This document shows positions 9,563 to 22,700 of a DNA stretch of 64,000 nt, one piece after another. Each line of letters starts with the position of its first letter. Position 1 is the stretch's first letter. The translations under genes were made by a program, and so were the position numbers. Location of the stretch: NCBI RefSeq assembly GCF_026745355.1, contig NC_079210.1:22908268-22972267 (forward strand), written 5' to 3'. Below the pieces are notes generated by a model. That model ran no database searches. It was not told the DNA's origin and was given only the letters and a program-made list of their open reading frames with translations. The stretch comes from Beta vulgaris subsp. vulgaris. Taxonomy: Eukaryota > Streptophyta > Magnoliopsida > Caryophyllales > Amaranthaceae.

Positions 9563-12118
9563 TATAATCCCCCATAAATTTATGGATTTTATAAATATAT
9601 TTGAGTATATAAATATATTTATATTCAAATATAATTTAGTTCAAAATAATTTATTTATTTGAAAAGTTGACTATTTTGAAAGTCAAAGGAATTATTTTAA
9701 GGATTTAAGAAAGTTAAAATATTTTGTTAAGGCATGCTTTGAAAAAATATTAAAAATACTATTTGGATTTGAAAGAAGAATTTAAATGGGGTTGAGGAAC
9801 CCAAATACCAATTGGACTAGGAAAAGAGACTTCTAGTGATGTTAGTAGTTTTATTCATCAATCTTATTCATCATTCAACTCTACTTAAAACCCAATTACC
9901 TTTTCCTAAGCCCAAAAGAAAAACATACCTATAAATACTTTAAACCAAATATTTTACCCACACAAAGACTTTCTCTCTCTCCTCCCTCACAAGAGAACCG
10001 GCCCCTAGCTTTCCTTCTCTCTCTTCACGTTTTTCCTTCTTTTTTCCTTTCTTCTCTTTCAAGAAACACTTTCTTCCTCAACAAGAAATTGCACAACTTC
10101 ACACCACCACCACCACCGCCAATCACTTGGTGTCGGCGCTGTAGCTATCCTTCGGCTGACGCTTTTCCTTGTTCTTTCTTCTTGGGTTGGTTTGATTACT
10201 TTTCTTCTTCCTCAAGTTTTTATTAAAAATTATATTTTTATGTTTTGTTTTAATACTATTTATGATTAGAAGCTTCTATCCACTGTTTTAATGATGAATC
10301 TATAATTATATAAATTACGTAGTGAAATAAAAAAAATCATATTTGATTATTATGTTAATATTGGATTTTTAATTACTAAAGCATGGATTTTTAGGGTACT
10401 AAAGATTGGAAAATCATAGTAGCATGTTATAAACTATGAGATTGATTAAACTTATGAATTTAAGCATGTTCAAGTATGTTTAAAGAGAGTTTTAATAAAT
10501 TATATGTTGCTGGAATTTTATAAAGGTTGCTATTAATGAAATTTATGGATTTTAAGACCAGTATAGTAGTACCATGCTAGGGGATATAAGTAATTGAAGT
10601 TTTAATGATGAAAACAACTTTTAAATATTTTTAAAGGAGATTTAAATTAGTTTAAAGTTGTTGGAATTCATTTGGAGTATAGATTATAAATTCTATTGGT
10701 TGTTTTAGGCGGAGAATTCTCTCTAGGCAACTTCTAAAGTTGTTAAAGTGGTCTATCAATTTGTCTACACAAGGTACGTACATTCCTATGTGTTGTTTGA
10801 TGTAGTATCATGATTTTAGGAAGGAAAGTTATGTAGTATCATGTATAGGAACTTTGTGAGTACATATATGATTGTTAATATGATGGATTTTACATGTTTT
10901 ATGCCTGTGTGCAAACATGTTAAGTATGAGATTTAATTATATGATTGATATCATGTTTGTATGGAATATTGATGCAAGCATGTTGGGGAACTTTATTTAT
11001 TAGTTCACATGGGGGAATTAGTATATTTATTAGTTAGATCATGATTGAATCATGTGTTCCCTTATATTATTATTTTCACTACTCTATGAGGAATTGAATT
11101 AAAAGTTGGTAATAATTTATGCCTTTGAAAGGTAAGTTGGTTGTTGGCTAGGTTCAACAAATAAGAAGGATTGAATTAAAGAAGGAATTAATTTTGGGTT
11201 GTAAGTATTATGATCACTTATATGATCCTAAGATAAAAGTAATAAAGTTGTGGATGTTTGATTATATTTTATTTGTGTTGCTTGTGTGTCATTAAAAAGG
11301 AATACTTGGAAAATCATGTAAAGTGAAACTTGGATAGTAATAACCTTTAGACTGGTGCACGTCTGAAGTTGGACAATCAGGAATTGGGGCACATGGTGAG
11401 CGTGCGCCATGGCTTTTTCAGGAATCAGATTGATCACCGTTCCTATTTTTATTTAAAAGGTTCCTCGATATCGTAGACCATTTAGAATACGGAGTCGCCC
11501 CCGTATTTCGTCTTCCTAGGTGAAGACTGGTTTTTAGTTAGAAAACTCGGTCAAATGACTATTTCATTAAAGTAATAAAAAAGTTTTTAAAGTTTAGTTC
11601 TAGTAAAAGTTATCTGCAGATTGATATGTTGTTATTTATCCCTGTTTACTATTTATTAGTATCATATTAGAGAATATTTATTTATTATTATGTAGTACTC
11701 AGCTTTGCTGACTACGTGCTTTGTTGGTATATGTCGATCATGGCTTTGCCTTAATGATCCTGTGATGATCCATTGTTGGTGAGCAATTTCTCTAGTGCAT
11801 TCACATCTACAGGTGTGCAGATGATGCATCATGGGGTTCCAGGAATGGAGAGATTGTGTAGCATGCTGATTATTTATTGTTTTATAGTAGATACATTATA
11901 TTTAAGTTTGGTTTGGAGTTAAGATTAACATTGTTGTTTGGTTTTTAAAGTTACTTTATTATTTATTATATTTCAGTTCTAAAGTTTGTTATATGTTTTC
12001 CGCTGCAAAATTTTGAATAAGCGGATACGTTATCACACGGGCGATAATGCTTTGATGATTCTCTAGTTTTATATTTGAAAAGTATATTTGGAAAAGAGAG
12101 AATTATCGGGGTGTTACA
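9563..12118 (+). repeat. 3' LTR of element A
   Basis: It begins TATAATCCCCCA (the canonical TG start is mutated to TA; element B has TGTAATCCCCCA) and ends GGGGTGTTACA. It contains the conserved hairpin at 11695-11715 and a TTCCGCTGC motif near the end. TATAAATACTTT (about 9931) followed by a CT-rich leader is a likely promoter. Confidence 0.88.
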
Positions 12119-13107
12119 AGGGTTAGTATTGCCAGCTTCTAGTTCTGAAATGTAAGAGTCTACTAGACGTGTAGCTGAGGGAGAAATAAGGTAAAGGGAA
12201 ACCCAAAGTGACCGGCTAGCCGCAGAGCGAGCTATCCTCTCTCGAGAACAGTAGGGAAGAAGGTCCTAATTGAGGCTAGCCTGCATGGAAGGGATGCGGA
12301 GATGGAAGAAGCTAATAGTGAGAATAACGAGGGCGAGTCTATCTCTCCTGAGGAGTCTGACGAACCTTCCACCATATCGTCTGAGATTAGGAGATGTCTA
12401 GGTCCCCTCTTTGACTTAGGTTTTATAATAGTCAACCGTAAAGGGTTTGAAAAGCTTCACCCCGACCCTAATCACTTGTCTCTTCTATGCCCATGTCGGG
12501 CTACTCCTTTGTGATCGTAAACGAGAAGGCCACTGTTCTAGGCGCTCCTTGAGGTCAATTTGCCTTTTATAAGTTGGCCTTGTACGCAAGGTTGAGGTTT
12601 ACCCTTCAAGACTTCATCAAGATTGTGCTAAGGTTTTACATGCTCGCCTTAATCAACTAGTGTTGAACGCCTTGTATAACATCTTAACTTTCATAGCCGT
12701 CTGCGAGTTGCACGGCTTATCTCTTTCCTTATCAGCCTTCACCCACATACACTACATGTCCATGGTTCCCAAAAACAGCGTAAGCGGCTTGGTTCGGCAT
12801 TTGCAACCATGTTGGGTTCATCACTGCTTGGGATAAACCATAAAAACTACACAACTGGAAAGCAGACTTCATCTTCGTTCAGGCTCCAGAAAGAATATTG
12901 CCAAGGGATATTGTTACCATAGCCGGGCAATGATGAACACCGGCGAGAAACACCTATTTTGGACCTGGAAGATAGGTTTGATAACGAGATCGTGGAGTGT
13001 TTCAGGATAGCTGAGTACACTCAACCAAACCATCCGACTTCGAAAGGGCCATCTAACTGGATCCCCTTTAAAAGAAATGTTTTTTAGGATAACTTCTTGG
13101 TCGCCGT
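12119..13107 (+). pseudogene. Antisense-ORF remnant, part 1 (possible 'putative gypsy type transposon' protein)
   Basis: A 70-residue acidic block begins at 12302 (EEANSENNEGES, then PSTISSEIRRCLGP). Frame-broken translation continues to the element B insertion and includes NWKADFIFVQAP. The architecture (acidic N-terminus, conserved middle, then in part 2 a charged coiled-coil and acidic tail) resembles the plant proteins annotated as putative gypsy type transposon domain (PF04195), known as antisense ORFs in some Tat-lineage elements. Assignment is by resemblance only. The gene is split by element B and resumes at 26965. Several stops and frameshifts make it non-functional. Confidence 0.5.
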
Positions 13108-15555
13108 TGTAATCCCCCACAATTTTAAAGAATTTTCATAAATATATTAAAGTAGTTATATTTAAATCCAAATGAGTTTGGAAAATGATTTGACTTTTAA
13201 ATAGGGTTGACTATTTTAAAAGTCAAATGAAATTATTTTTCATAGCTTAATAAAATTAGAAATATTTTAATTAAGCATGTTTTAATAAGGATTTCAAATA
13301 TTAAAAGTATATTGAAAAGGAAGTTAATGGAATCGAAAGCCCAAAAAGTGATAAAAGGGAAAGAGTCATTTGATGACTAAAGTTTTAAATAGCCCATCTT
13401 ATTAGTCATCAAGTTTCATTAATTAAAATCTCTTTTCCTAAGCCCACAAGTAAAAGCCTTTATATAAATATCCTAAAAACCCAAAATATTTTCAGCCTAC
13501 ACAATATTCTTCCAAATTGCACGTCACTTTTCCTCCCTCTCTACTCGACATTCTCACTCCTCTTGGTTGTGCGCCATTCTTGATTTTTCTCTCAAAAGTT
13601 CGTTTCTTCTTCTTCAAGTAACGTTTCTTGTTGAACAAGAAACGTCACAAATACTCCTCAAGCACCGAAAATTCTGTCGTCGGGTTCCTTGCGTGGCTGT
13701 TGTGCTGCCGGCGCCCCTTTTTCCTCCATTGTTGTGGTTGTTTTCTTTCTTCTTCTCTAAGATTCCATTAGAATACTAGTTTTTATGTTATTATATTGTT
13801 ATTTATTATGTTTGTGAATTAAAATATTGTTTTATTTATGTAAATAATTTTCGGTTATTATGATTTTTATTATAATAAATTTCAGATTTATTATGTTAAG
13901 TTTATTTTAGTTTTAATCATGAAATTTATAGTTTTTAGGGTTTTGAATTACTAGAAACTATACATACAAAGTATAAATCATGAGATTTACTTAGTACGTA
14001 ATTTTATATATGTTGAATATATTTTCAGAAGATTTATTTAATATTACAAGTGCTGTAATTTTAGAAAACAAGTATTTAGAGAGTTTTAAAGGATTTTTAA
14101 TCACTAGAATAGTTGTACTATACTAGGGATTAAAAATAACGTAAGTTTGGTACGTAAAAACGATTTTAAAACACGTTTTAAGGGGGTTTTGATCGTTTTA
14201 AAGTTGCTGGAATTTTTAGTTCAAGTTATTAATTTTCATTACTTTATTTTCTAGGCGAAGATTTCGTTGTAGGAGACTTTTAACGAGTTAAAAGTGGCCT
14301 ACCGCTTAGTATATACAAGGTACGTACATTATCTACGTGCTAAGTGATTTAGAAGCATGCTCTAAGAGTATTTCAATATTAGTATCATGTATAGAAACAT
14401 GTTTGTTTATATATGTGGATGATGGAATTTATTTTACATGTTATGTACCTATGTGCAACATGTGATTTAGAAGTGATTATATTATCAGATTATAAATGTT
14501 TGTATGGAATGTTTGATGCAAGCATGTTGAGTAGTTTATTTATTAATTCGTGAGTGAATTAATATAAGTTAAAGTGAATCATGTATTCATGTATTCTTTG
14601 AGTATTATTTATTATATATCTTATAAGGACCGTGGACCTTATTTGGTAAGTTACAAGGTATACCTATATAAAGGTAAAGTTTATTGTTAGCTAGGTTCAA
14701 CAAGTAAGTTGGTAAAGGTTAAAAAGGAAGTTAAAGAAGTCTTGGTTGATAAGTTGTGATCACTTGTTAATCCAAAGATAAAAAGGAATTCTGTTATGAT
14801 TATTTTAGTAATAATTATGTGTTGCTTGTTTGTGGTGTCGACACAAGTAATAAAATGTAAATAATGTAAAGTGCAACGAGAATAAGTTATAGACTTTAGA
14901 ATGGTGCACGTCTAGAGTTGGACATAAGGGTTAGGGTTATGGTGAGCGTGCTATAGCTTTTCTAGGAATAGATTGATCACCATCCCTTTTTATTTCAAAG
15001 GCTCCTCGATATCGTAGGTCACTCTGAAATGCGGAGTCGCGCCCGCATTTCGTCTTAGTAGGCAAGACAACTCGTTCCAATAACTATTCAATTTAAGTAA
15101 TAAAAAGTTAGTTTGAGTTTAGTTCAGTAAAAGTTGTCTGCAGATTATTATATACTTATGTTATTATTTATCCATGCATGTTATTTTTAGTAGTATCATG
15201 TTTAGGATTATTTATGTCTGATATGTAGTACTCAGCTTTGCTGATTACGTGCTTGTTTGTGTGTGTGATCATGGCTTTGCCTATTGATCCTGTGATGATC
15301 CTTATGGTGAGCAGAGTCGATATTGCATAGACATTACAGGTTCGCAGATGCACCTCATTGGGAATCTGGAATGGAGAGACTACTTATATACCTAGCATAA
15401 TTTAAGTTGTTTTCGTAGGAACATCTTTATTTCAGTTTGAGGTTTATTTAGTTTCAGACAGTTGTTATTTATTTAACGAGTTTTAATAAAGTTGGTTTTT
15501 AGTGTAAAATTCTGAGTAAGCCGATACGTTATCACACGATTATCGGGGTGTTACA
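13108..15555 (+). repeat. 5' LTR of element B
   Basis: It starts TGTAATCCCCCACA and ends GGGGTGTTACA. TATATAAATATCC (about 13462) preceding a CT-rich stretch is a plausible promoter. Compared with the 3' LTR it lacks a segment of about 70 bp just before its end and about 11 bp a little earlier. The region homologous to 25.9-26.7 kb is nearly identical between the two LTRs, implying a fairly young insertion. Confidence 0.92.
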
Positions 15556-15558
15556 AAG

Positions 15559-15570
15559 TGGTATCAGAGC
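15559..15570 (+). other. Primer-binding site, initiator-Met tRNA type
   Basis: TGGTATCAGAGC begins three bases after the LTR end and is the standard plant retrotransposon PBS complementary to the 3' end of initiator tRNA-Met. Confidence 0.93.
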
Positions 15571-16307
15571 TTTAGGTTAGTTTAAGCTAAGACTTATAAG
15601 TGCCTAATAACTAACTAGCTAGCTTACTAAGTCACGTAGCTTACTAAGTGATTTAGCTTATTAGTATTTGAAGTAAACCGTAGAATTGGTCCTACGTATT
15701 ATTTCGAAAAGTTGGACATAGAATATATTTTTTTAGAACCATAAATTTTTTTTTTATACTGAAATTTTTTTTTTTTCGAAAAAATTTGAGAACCCGAATT
15801 TTTTTTATTATGGTCCGATTTTTTTTTTATTTTACTATTCGAAATTTTTTTTTAGCGTTCGAAATTTTTTTTTCGAATAATATAAAGTTACGAATTTTTT
15901 TTTTCGAATATATTAGTTCAAAAATTTTTTTATATATATATTCGAACATTTTTTCCGGACACTTAAGTAATATTTTATAAAAGTGTCTGCCATATAAGGT
16001 TCATATTACTGCATTGTGAGATGGGTAGTATAAGAAGGGCATATAGAATAGAAATATTATATGCCTGCATTAGAAAGTTAGTTCAGCATCATTTTTATTT
16101 TCTTCCCTGCAAATAAGTGCATTATTATTATACTTGCCTGCTAACGATGCATGAATATTTTTCTTCCTTGCTAACTGTTATATCTTTCTTGCCTGCTGAG
16201 GTGTTATATTTTTCATGCCTTTGTTTTTGTTTACCCCTATTATTTTGTGGGAACACGTCAGAGAGTGCTTAACCACTATGGTTTATTGTGATTGTAGCTC
16301 TTCAATC
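15571..16307 (+). other. Element B leader, homopolymer-rich
   Basis: No gene is recognised. From 15726 to 15955 it contains about ten T runs of 7-10 bases, each typically following a GAAA or GAA, like a degenerate tandem array. Encoded Phe-rich frames are meaningless. Confidence 0.6.
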
Positions 16308-16598
16308 ATGTCTGCTAACTTAGGAAGCTATTTTAACCCCATCGTTCTGAGCGATGACGAAGTCGACGAGTTTCATGCACCTAACGACCATAGAGAGTAT
16401 ACAGATCTTCACTGGACGATGCGATGCATCTTGAGAAAAGGTTTGCCTAGTGATGATGAGTTGATATTAGAAATGGACCATGCTCGAGGCACCACTAGGG
16501 ACGATATTTACCATGCTTACTTCAGGATTGAATCGGAGACTGAACCTGAAGAGGATGAGGACACCATACCCATTAGAAGATCAAAGATACAGAGGAAA

Positions 16599-16646
<48 letters not shown>
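16308..16646 (+). CDS. Acidic ORF upstream of gag in element B, running into an AT repeat
   Basis: The ATG at 16308 opens a frame with MSANLGSYFNPIVLSDDEVD, then a charged stretch and an acidic cluster (ESETEPEEDEDT) before a basic RRSKIQRK. The frame then runs into the AT microsatellite and becomes an Ile-Tyr repeat, so the natural C-terminus has been lost or displaced. It lies between the PBS and the gag start in the same orientation. No known domain is recognised. It may be an extra gag-leader ORF or a former N-terminal gag exon; coding bias cannot be tested on a single copy. A longer in-frame start exists at 16215 but gives an unconvincing hydrophobic N-terminus. Confidence 0.45.
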
Positions 16647-16648
<2 letters not shown>

Positions 16649-16667
16649 TATATATATATATATAATA

Positions 16668-16724
<57 letters not shown>
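16603..16724. repeat. (AT)n microsatellite, interrupted
   Basis: Alternating AT is broken near 16645 and 16665. It lies in the element B leader. Confidence 0.95.
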
Positions 16725-17199
16725 TTTTTTATATATACAGATATACATAAGATATTAGTTATAGGAATAATGTTGGAAGCGTGCCAACAAGGACAAGGTG
16801 CTTTATAGAGTTATTATTTTAGGAAAAATATAGATACTATTATGTTAATTTTTATTTCACATTTTTTTCCCTTCTATGGAAGAATAAAGATATTATTTAT
16901 TTTATTGGAGTGAGTAAGAATTTTTTGGGCAAGTGATGGGAATATTTTTTTAATTATTCAAATTTTCATTATGTGATCATTTTTTTTTCTTTATTTGCTC
17001 AATTCCATTTCATGTTGATATGAAATATATTTTACGTGATTATTAGAGAACACTTCATGTTGAAACTTAGTGGAATTGTTTGTTGATGCGATCTTTAAAG
17101 ATCAAATCAAATGTTGCATTATTAGATGACTATGTAAGTTATTTTGGAACCTAAGTAGAGTTATATTACTTTCAGGTCCCGGAGTAGAATGGCTAACAA

Positions 17200-19784
17200 T
17201 GTAACACCCCCAAAATCCATACACGTCTAATGCTACGTCGCATCGACTTTGGGAGTGTTACCGCCGCGATGGAACGCAAGGCATAATTAGAAATACGGTA
17301 ACTCAAATTCATTGTCTCAAAACCAAATTGCAGCGGAATAGAAAATGTAAATACAACTCGGGAATCATAGTTGACCCCTCTTTATTCACACTCAAACCAT
17401 GTAACAATGTTCTATAAAATTCAGTAATAATCAAACCAAAAGTTAACTTCAAACTACAGTCTAGCCCCCTTATGCTTGATGTCATGCAGCAGCACCAGCT
17501 CACCTAGTCTGCTCCCCATTGAAGTGTCAATAGTTCATCACAGGACAACAAACACATAATAACACACAGAGTCAGCTATGCTGAGTACGTAATGAACCAT
17601 TGAAACTATATGAACATAAATGATGCATACATTACAACTGTTATATGAACCTACGTTATCTCACATCCTTTAATCTTTCATTATTTGGCATCGAACGGGC
17701 ACTGTCATCTTACTAGAATCATACGGGCTACTGAATCCTTAATAGACAACTTGGTCTATTAGATGAAATGCAAATACGGTTTTGTTCCGTCTCACACCCA
17801 TCACCTTAGTATGCATACCCCCAAGATCGAACGGAACCTTCCGCCTACTTGAGTTATCAAAATATAAGGACACTACTGTCGTCACAGTAGGCCTGCGTAG
17901 GAGTGTAGGACAAGTCCCACACTCCCCCCATTGTTCTATACTTGTAGGGAATCCAACTACAAGTATCGCCATAATCTTCTTTTACTACCAATATTCTTTT
18001 TATAACTTTAAGTCATTTACATGCTCTCTTAATACCAAACTCAATCTCATCTCTGGTAACACTCTTGTTACTCTATAGATCAGATTAATAATGCTGATGT
18101 TACAATACGATAGAACTTCGCATTTCAATGCAACATATTTCAATGCATCATATTGATTTCACGTTATAAACGTCTAACCAAACAATCACAATCAAATGTT
18201 CCTATCATGGTACTAGGTTCCAATAACATGCACTGCAACCTAAACATGATACTAAGCTTTGAAAGTAAACTGGTACGCGTACGTACCTTGTAGCGGAGAA
18301 TTTTCGCTGACTTAATAGAACGAGCCGCTTATGAAATTGGGACCTAAATCGTTAAAACAAAGCTTTAGTGTTACGTCCTTGATAACACTAACAACTACTA
18401 CATACTAAGACCATAACGATCTAACGATTCGAATTACGCAATAGTTAAAACCTTATTCCAGAACTTTCGTTATAATTCTAATCTAGTGAATTTAACGTCT
18501 TTTAGAAGTCAGAGTTAGTGAGTAACTAAGTTAGTTAGTAACATTAGTCCACTATTTTACCAATCCAAAATGTCATAAGTCCAACCTGTCTTATTTCCAG
18601 AAGTTAAGTCATATGTCCAAAAGTAAGTCATACGTCCAAAAGGTAAGTCATATGTCCAAAAGTAAGTCATACGTCCAAAAGGTAAGTCATATGTCCAAAA
18701 GGTAAGTTCCATGTCCAGAAGTAAGTTCCATGTCCAAAAGTAAGTCATAAGTCCCAAAGTTAGGTTCCGTGAAACAAGTCACCCATGAAACGATAATAAT
18801 TGTAACTAATAATAATACACACGTCTCCTACTTTTATCTTATTCCAATTACAAACCTAACCATAGTTTTAACCTAACAACAGAATAATAACTTAACTAGT
18901 TAAACAATCTGCTAATTTACTAACCATTCCAATTATTAATTATTAATGACAAACCTTACTTAACTACGAAAACAGTAAATATAAGTTATAAAACTGATAT
19001 AATACTTTAGGTACATAATAGGGTATACCGCTAAATTTGCCGGCGAAAGAACTCCGGCGACCGAATTCCGGCGACCCTTGCTGCCACGCACACGCGCGCT
19101 ACTGTTTCGCACGACACACCCGTGCGGTCTCTGTCGCCCAAACTCACACACGCGACCCCGGTTCCTCGCGCACAACCCTCGAACACCGCGACCCTCGTCG
19201 CAGCACTCGAACCACACACACGCCGCACGAAACCCGCGGACGAAAGCCTCGACACACCCGCGCGATCCTTCGACACACCCGCACCGAACCCTCGCCTGAA
19301 ATCGCACAAACCTCGAGCAAAACTTCGACGAATCTCGCACGTCTCAGCCCTCTTCGCCTGCGCACCCTCGCGCGCTCGAGTCACCACCCCTCGACGATTT
19401 TCGAGAAGACACGGCGAGGGAGACGAAGAATCTGAGGGAGAGAGAGAGATCCGAGAGAGAGAAAATTCTGAGAGAGAGAAGGAAAGGAAGATCGGCCAAG
19501 GAGAGAGAGAGAAGAAGAAGGTCGGCTGAGGAGAGGGAGAAGAAGAGGGTTTAGGGTTTTCTGAAATTCCCTCTCCTTTTCTTTTTATACTCCCTTCAAA
19601 AGATAGTCACCCTAGGTCAAGTGAAGATTAGGTTATTCTTTTAAAACTCCGAAAATTCCTAACAAATTCATACTAACAATAATTTATTCCTATTAATTTG
19701 TAAATAGATTAAAATACCTTTTTATTAATTTTTTTATATTTCTTAATTAGTACGAAATTGCTACTTAAAATACGGAGTATTACA
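17200..19784 (-). mobile_element. Solo LTR of a related gypsy element, inserted in gag of element B
   Basis: Read on the plus strand it begins TGTAACACCCCC and ends GTATTACA, i.e. an LTR on the minus strand. An exact 5-bp duplication AACAA flanks it (17195-17199, 19785-19789). Removing it and one duplication restores an uninterrupted gag frame at codons 3-4. It carries the conserved hairpin (minus strand, 17570-17588), the CCGCTGC motif (about 17330) and, on the minus strand, GGGAGTATAAAAAG (about 19600), a good TATA box. There is no internal region, so it arose by LTR-LTR recombination. The GC-rich 19.03-19.55 kb part is low complexity and not coding. Confidence 0.93.
18597..18758. repeat. 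Tandem repeat, about 20-bp unit, inside the solo LTR
   Basis: About eight units resembling AAGTCATATGTCCAAAAG follow one another, alternating ATATG and ATACG variants and drifting to AAGTTCCATGTCC at the right. Confidence 0.85.
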
Positions 19785-22700
19785 AACAATACTGAATTAG
19801 CTGATGCTATTCGCCTCTTGGCGGAGAAACTGAATCAGGAGAAGGTCGAACGTCCAGAGACTGCTGGAGAGATATTCGAAAGACTGGCCAAAGTGAAACC
19901 ACCTTACTTTAAGGGACAATCTGACCCTACCTTCCTAGAGAATTGGATTAGGGAATTTGAGAAGCTATTTGAGGTAGTAAACTGCCCTGCTAATATGAGA
20001 GTAGGTCAGGCTGTATTATATTTGAAGGATGAGGCTGACCTTTGGAGGAGAGAAAATGGTACTAGATTGAGTGCTGCTGAGGGATTCAATTGGGAAGCCT
20101 TTGTGGTTGTTTTGAGGGGAAAGTTTTACCCTGCCTTCATGAGAAAGCAGAAAGCACAGGAGTTCATCAACCTTAGGATGGGTAGTATGACATTTCTGAA
20201 TACTATAGCAAATTCATAACCCTGTCTAGGTTTGCACCTGAGGTGGTAGCTACTGAGGAGCTTAGGGCTCAGAGGTTCGAACAAGGGTTGACTGATGAAA
20301 TCCAATTGGGACTAGAAGGTGAGACTTTTACATCTTTAGATGTGGTGTATGGGAGAGCTTCTCGTATCTATGGGTTACAATCAAGGAGAGATAAGAAAAA
20401 TGGGATAGTTGGTGAAAAGAAGAAAGATGTTAGTGCTGGAGGAAACCAAGGGAATTTCAAGAAAAACCGAAATGGTAATGGGAATTTCCAAGGGAGAAAC
20501 AACCAGGATAACCGTAGTCAGGGTAGACCTGATAGAGTTTACCACTGCAAGAAGTGTGACAAAAACCATCCTGGGAGAGACTGCAAGGGAGAGTTAGTAA
20601 CCTGCAACTATTGTCAGAAGAAGGGTCATAGGGAGTATGAGTGCTTCTCCAAGCACGGTAAGGATCTGAAGAATCAAGGAAATAATAACCAGGTTAGATC
20701 AGGGTCCAACCAATCAGGGAACCAAGGTCCTAAGGCTGGAGGTCAGCAGAATAACCAGGGAAACTATAGTAAGCCTGCAAGTGAGAATCCTAACCAGAAT
20801 AGCCTGCAGGAAAGTGTTGTGATGAATCATAACGAAGCTGAAAGATCTACTGATGTGGTTACTGGTAATTTCTCTATTAACTCAGTCCTTGTTAAAACGT
20901 TACTTGATTCGGGGGCGACTTATTCTTTTATTTCGTCTTTTGTCCTAAAAAGTCTGGGGTTAGTAGAATATGAATCAATTGACTTGTCTATGGGAATTCC
21001 TACTTGGGATGTCATAAAGTGTACCAAGTTGTTCAAAAACCTGCCTTTGAAGATAGGAGGGAGTGTCTTCCATCCGATTAATGAGTTTAACTTAGGAGAC
21101 CTAGATGTGATTCTTGGGATGAACTGGTTGAGGCTTTACAAGGCCAGCATTGATTGTGAAGTTTAAAAGGTAGTGTTGAGAAACCCTTCAGGAAAATTGA
21201 CCTCATATAGACGATTTGGGAAACCCAAGAACTTTGGAGTGATCTCTGCTATGCAAGTGCAGAAGTTGATGAGAAAGGGGTGTGAGCTATTTTCTGTAGC
21301 ATGCAAGATGTGAGTAAGGAAGCTGAGTTAAAACTTGAGGATGTTCCAATAGTGAATGAGTTTATGGATGTATTTCCGAGTGAGATTTCAGGTATGCCAC
21401 CTGCAAGAGCTGTTGAGTTTACCATAGACTTAGTTCCTGGAACTGCACATATATCTAAGGCACCTTATAGAATGGCACCTCCTGAGATGAGTGAGTTAAA
21501 GACGCAATTGCAAGAACTTTTGGATAAGGTTATATCAGCCTAGTGCATCACCTTGGGGAGCTCCTGTTTTTCGTGAAGAAAAAGGATGGGAGTATGAGGT
21601 TATGTATGACTATAGGGAGTTGAACAATGTTACCATCAAGAACAAGTACCCTTTGCCTAGAATAGATGACCTATTCGATCAATTGAATGGAGCGAGTGTG
21701 TTCTCGAAGATTGACTTACGTTCTGGATATCATCAATTGAGGGTAGCTGATAAGGATGTACCTAAGACTGCCTTTAGAACGCGTTATGGTCACTACGAGT
21801 TCACTGTAATGCCATTTGGGTTAACCAATGCTCCTGCATATTTATGGACTTGATGAATAGGATCTTTCATGAGTTTTTGGATAAGTTCGTAGTGGTTTTC
21901 ATTGATGACATTTTGATATATTCGAGGAATGAAACCGAGCATGATGAACATTTGAGGATTATTTGGAGACTTTGAGGAAGAACCAACTATATGCCAAGTT
22001 CTCTAAGTGTGAGTTTCGTTTGGAGAAAGTAGCATTTTTGGGTCATTTGTGTCTAAGGAAGGAGTCTCAGTAGATCCTGCTAAGATTCAAGCTGTGAGTG
22101 AGTGGCCAACTCCAAAGAGTGTGTCAGACATTAGGAGTTTCTTGGGTTTAGCTGGCTATTATAGGAGATTTGTGAGAGATTTCTCGAAGATAGCAAGACC
22201 TATGACAATTTGATGAAAAAGGAGTCCAAGTTTGAGTGGAATGAGAAGTGTGAGGAAGCTTTTCAGATCTTGAAGGATCGTTTAACCACTGCACCTGTTT
22301 TAACCCTACCTGATGGGAATGAGGGATTTGAGGTTTATAGTGATGCTTCGAAAAATGGTTTGGGTTGTGTGTTGCAACAGAATGGTAAGGTAATAGCTTA
22401 TGCATCGCGTCAATTGAAACCTTATGAGGCTAATTACCCTACCCATGATCTAGAGTTAGCTGCCATAGTGTTTGCATTGAAAATTTGGAGACATTATCTT
22501 TATGGAGCAACTTGTAAGATATTTACAGACCATAAGAGCTTGAAGTACATATTTACCCAAAAAGACTTGAATATGAGGCAGAGAAGATGGCTAGAGTTGA
22601 TTAAGGATTATGACCTAGACATCCAATATCATGAGGGGAAAGCAAATGTGGTTGCTGACGCCTTGAGTAGGAAATCGAGTCATAGTTAGTGCTTTGATAG

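Larger units (their letters stand above)
1..12118 (+). mobile_element. Ty3/gypsy chromovirus element A (Tekay-like), nested and internally deleted
   Basis: The right part of a 5' LTR, a 26-bp internal stub, the C-terminal half of pol and a complete 3' LTR are present in order; the left end is outside the window. The stub and pol are separated by a CACTA transposon. Compared with element B in this window, everything from just after the primer-binding site to the middle of reverse transcriptase is missing. The pol C-terminus has a chromodomain-like stretch (TWEAEDEM), which with the overall pol type fits the Tekay/Del lineage of chromoviruses. The lineage is an inference from motifs, not from a tree. 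Confidence 0.85.

Noticed and set aside
18557..18757. 66-residue repeat protein (YFWTYDLPFGR units)
   Set aside because: Pure consequence of a tandem repeat in a solo LTR.
19030..19530. Overlapping GC-rich ORFs on both strands (Arg/Thr/His-rich)
   Set aside because: They lie inside a solo LTR, are low-complexity, and all frames are equally open because of GC richness.
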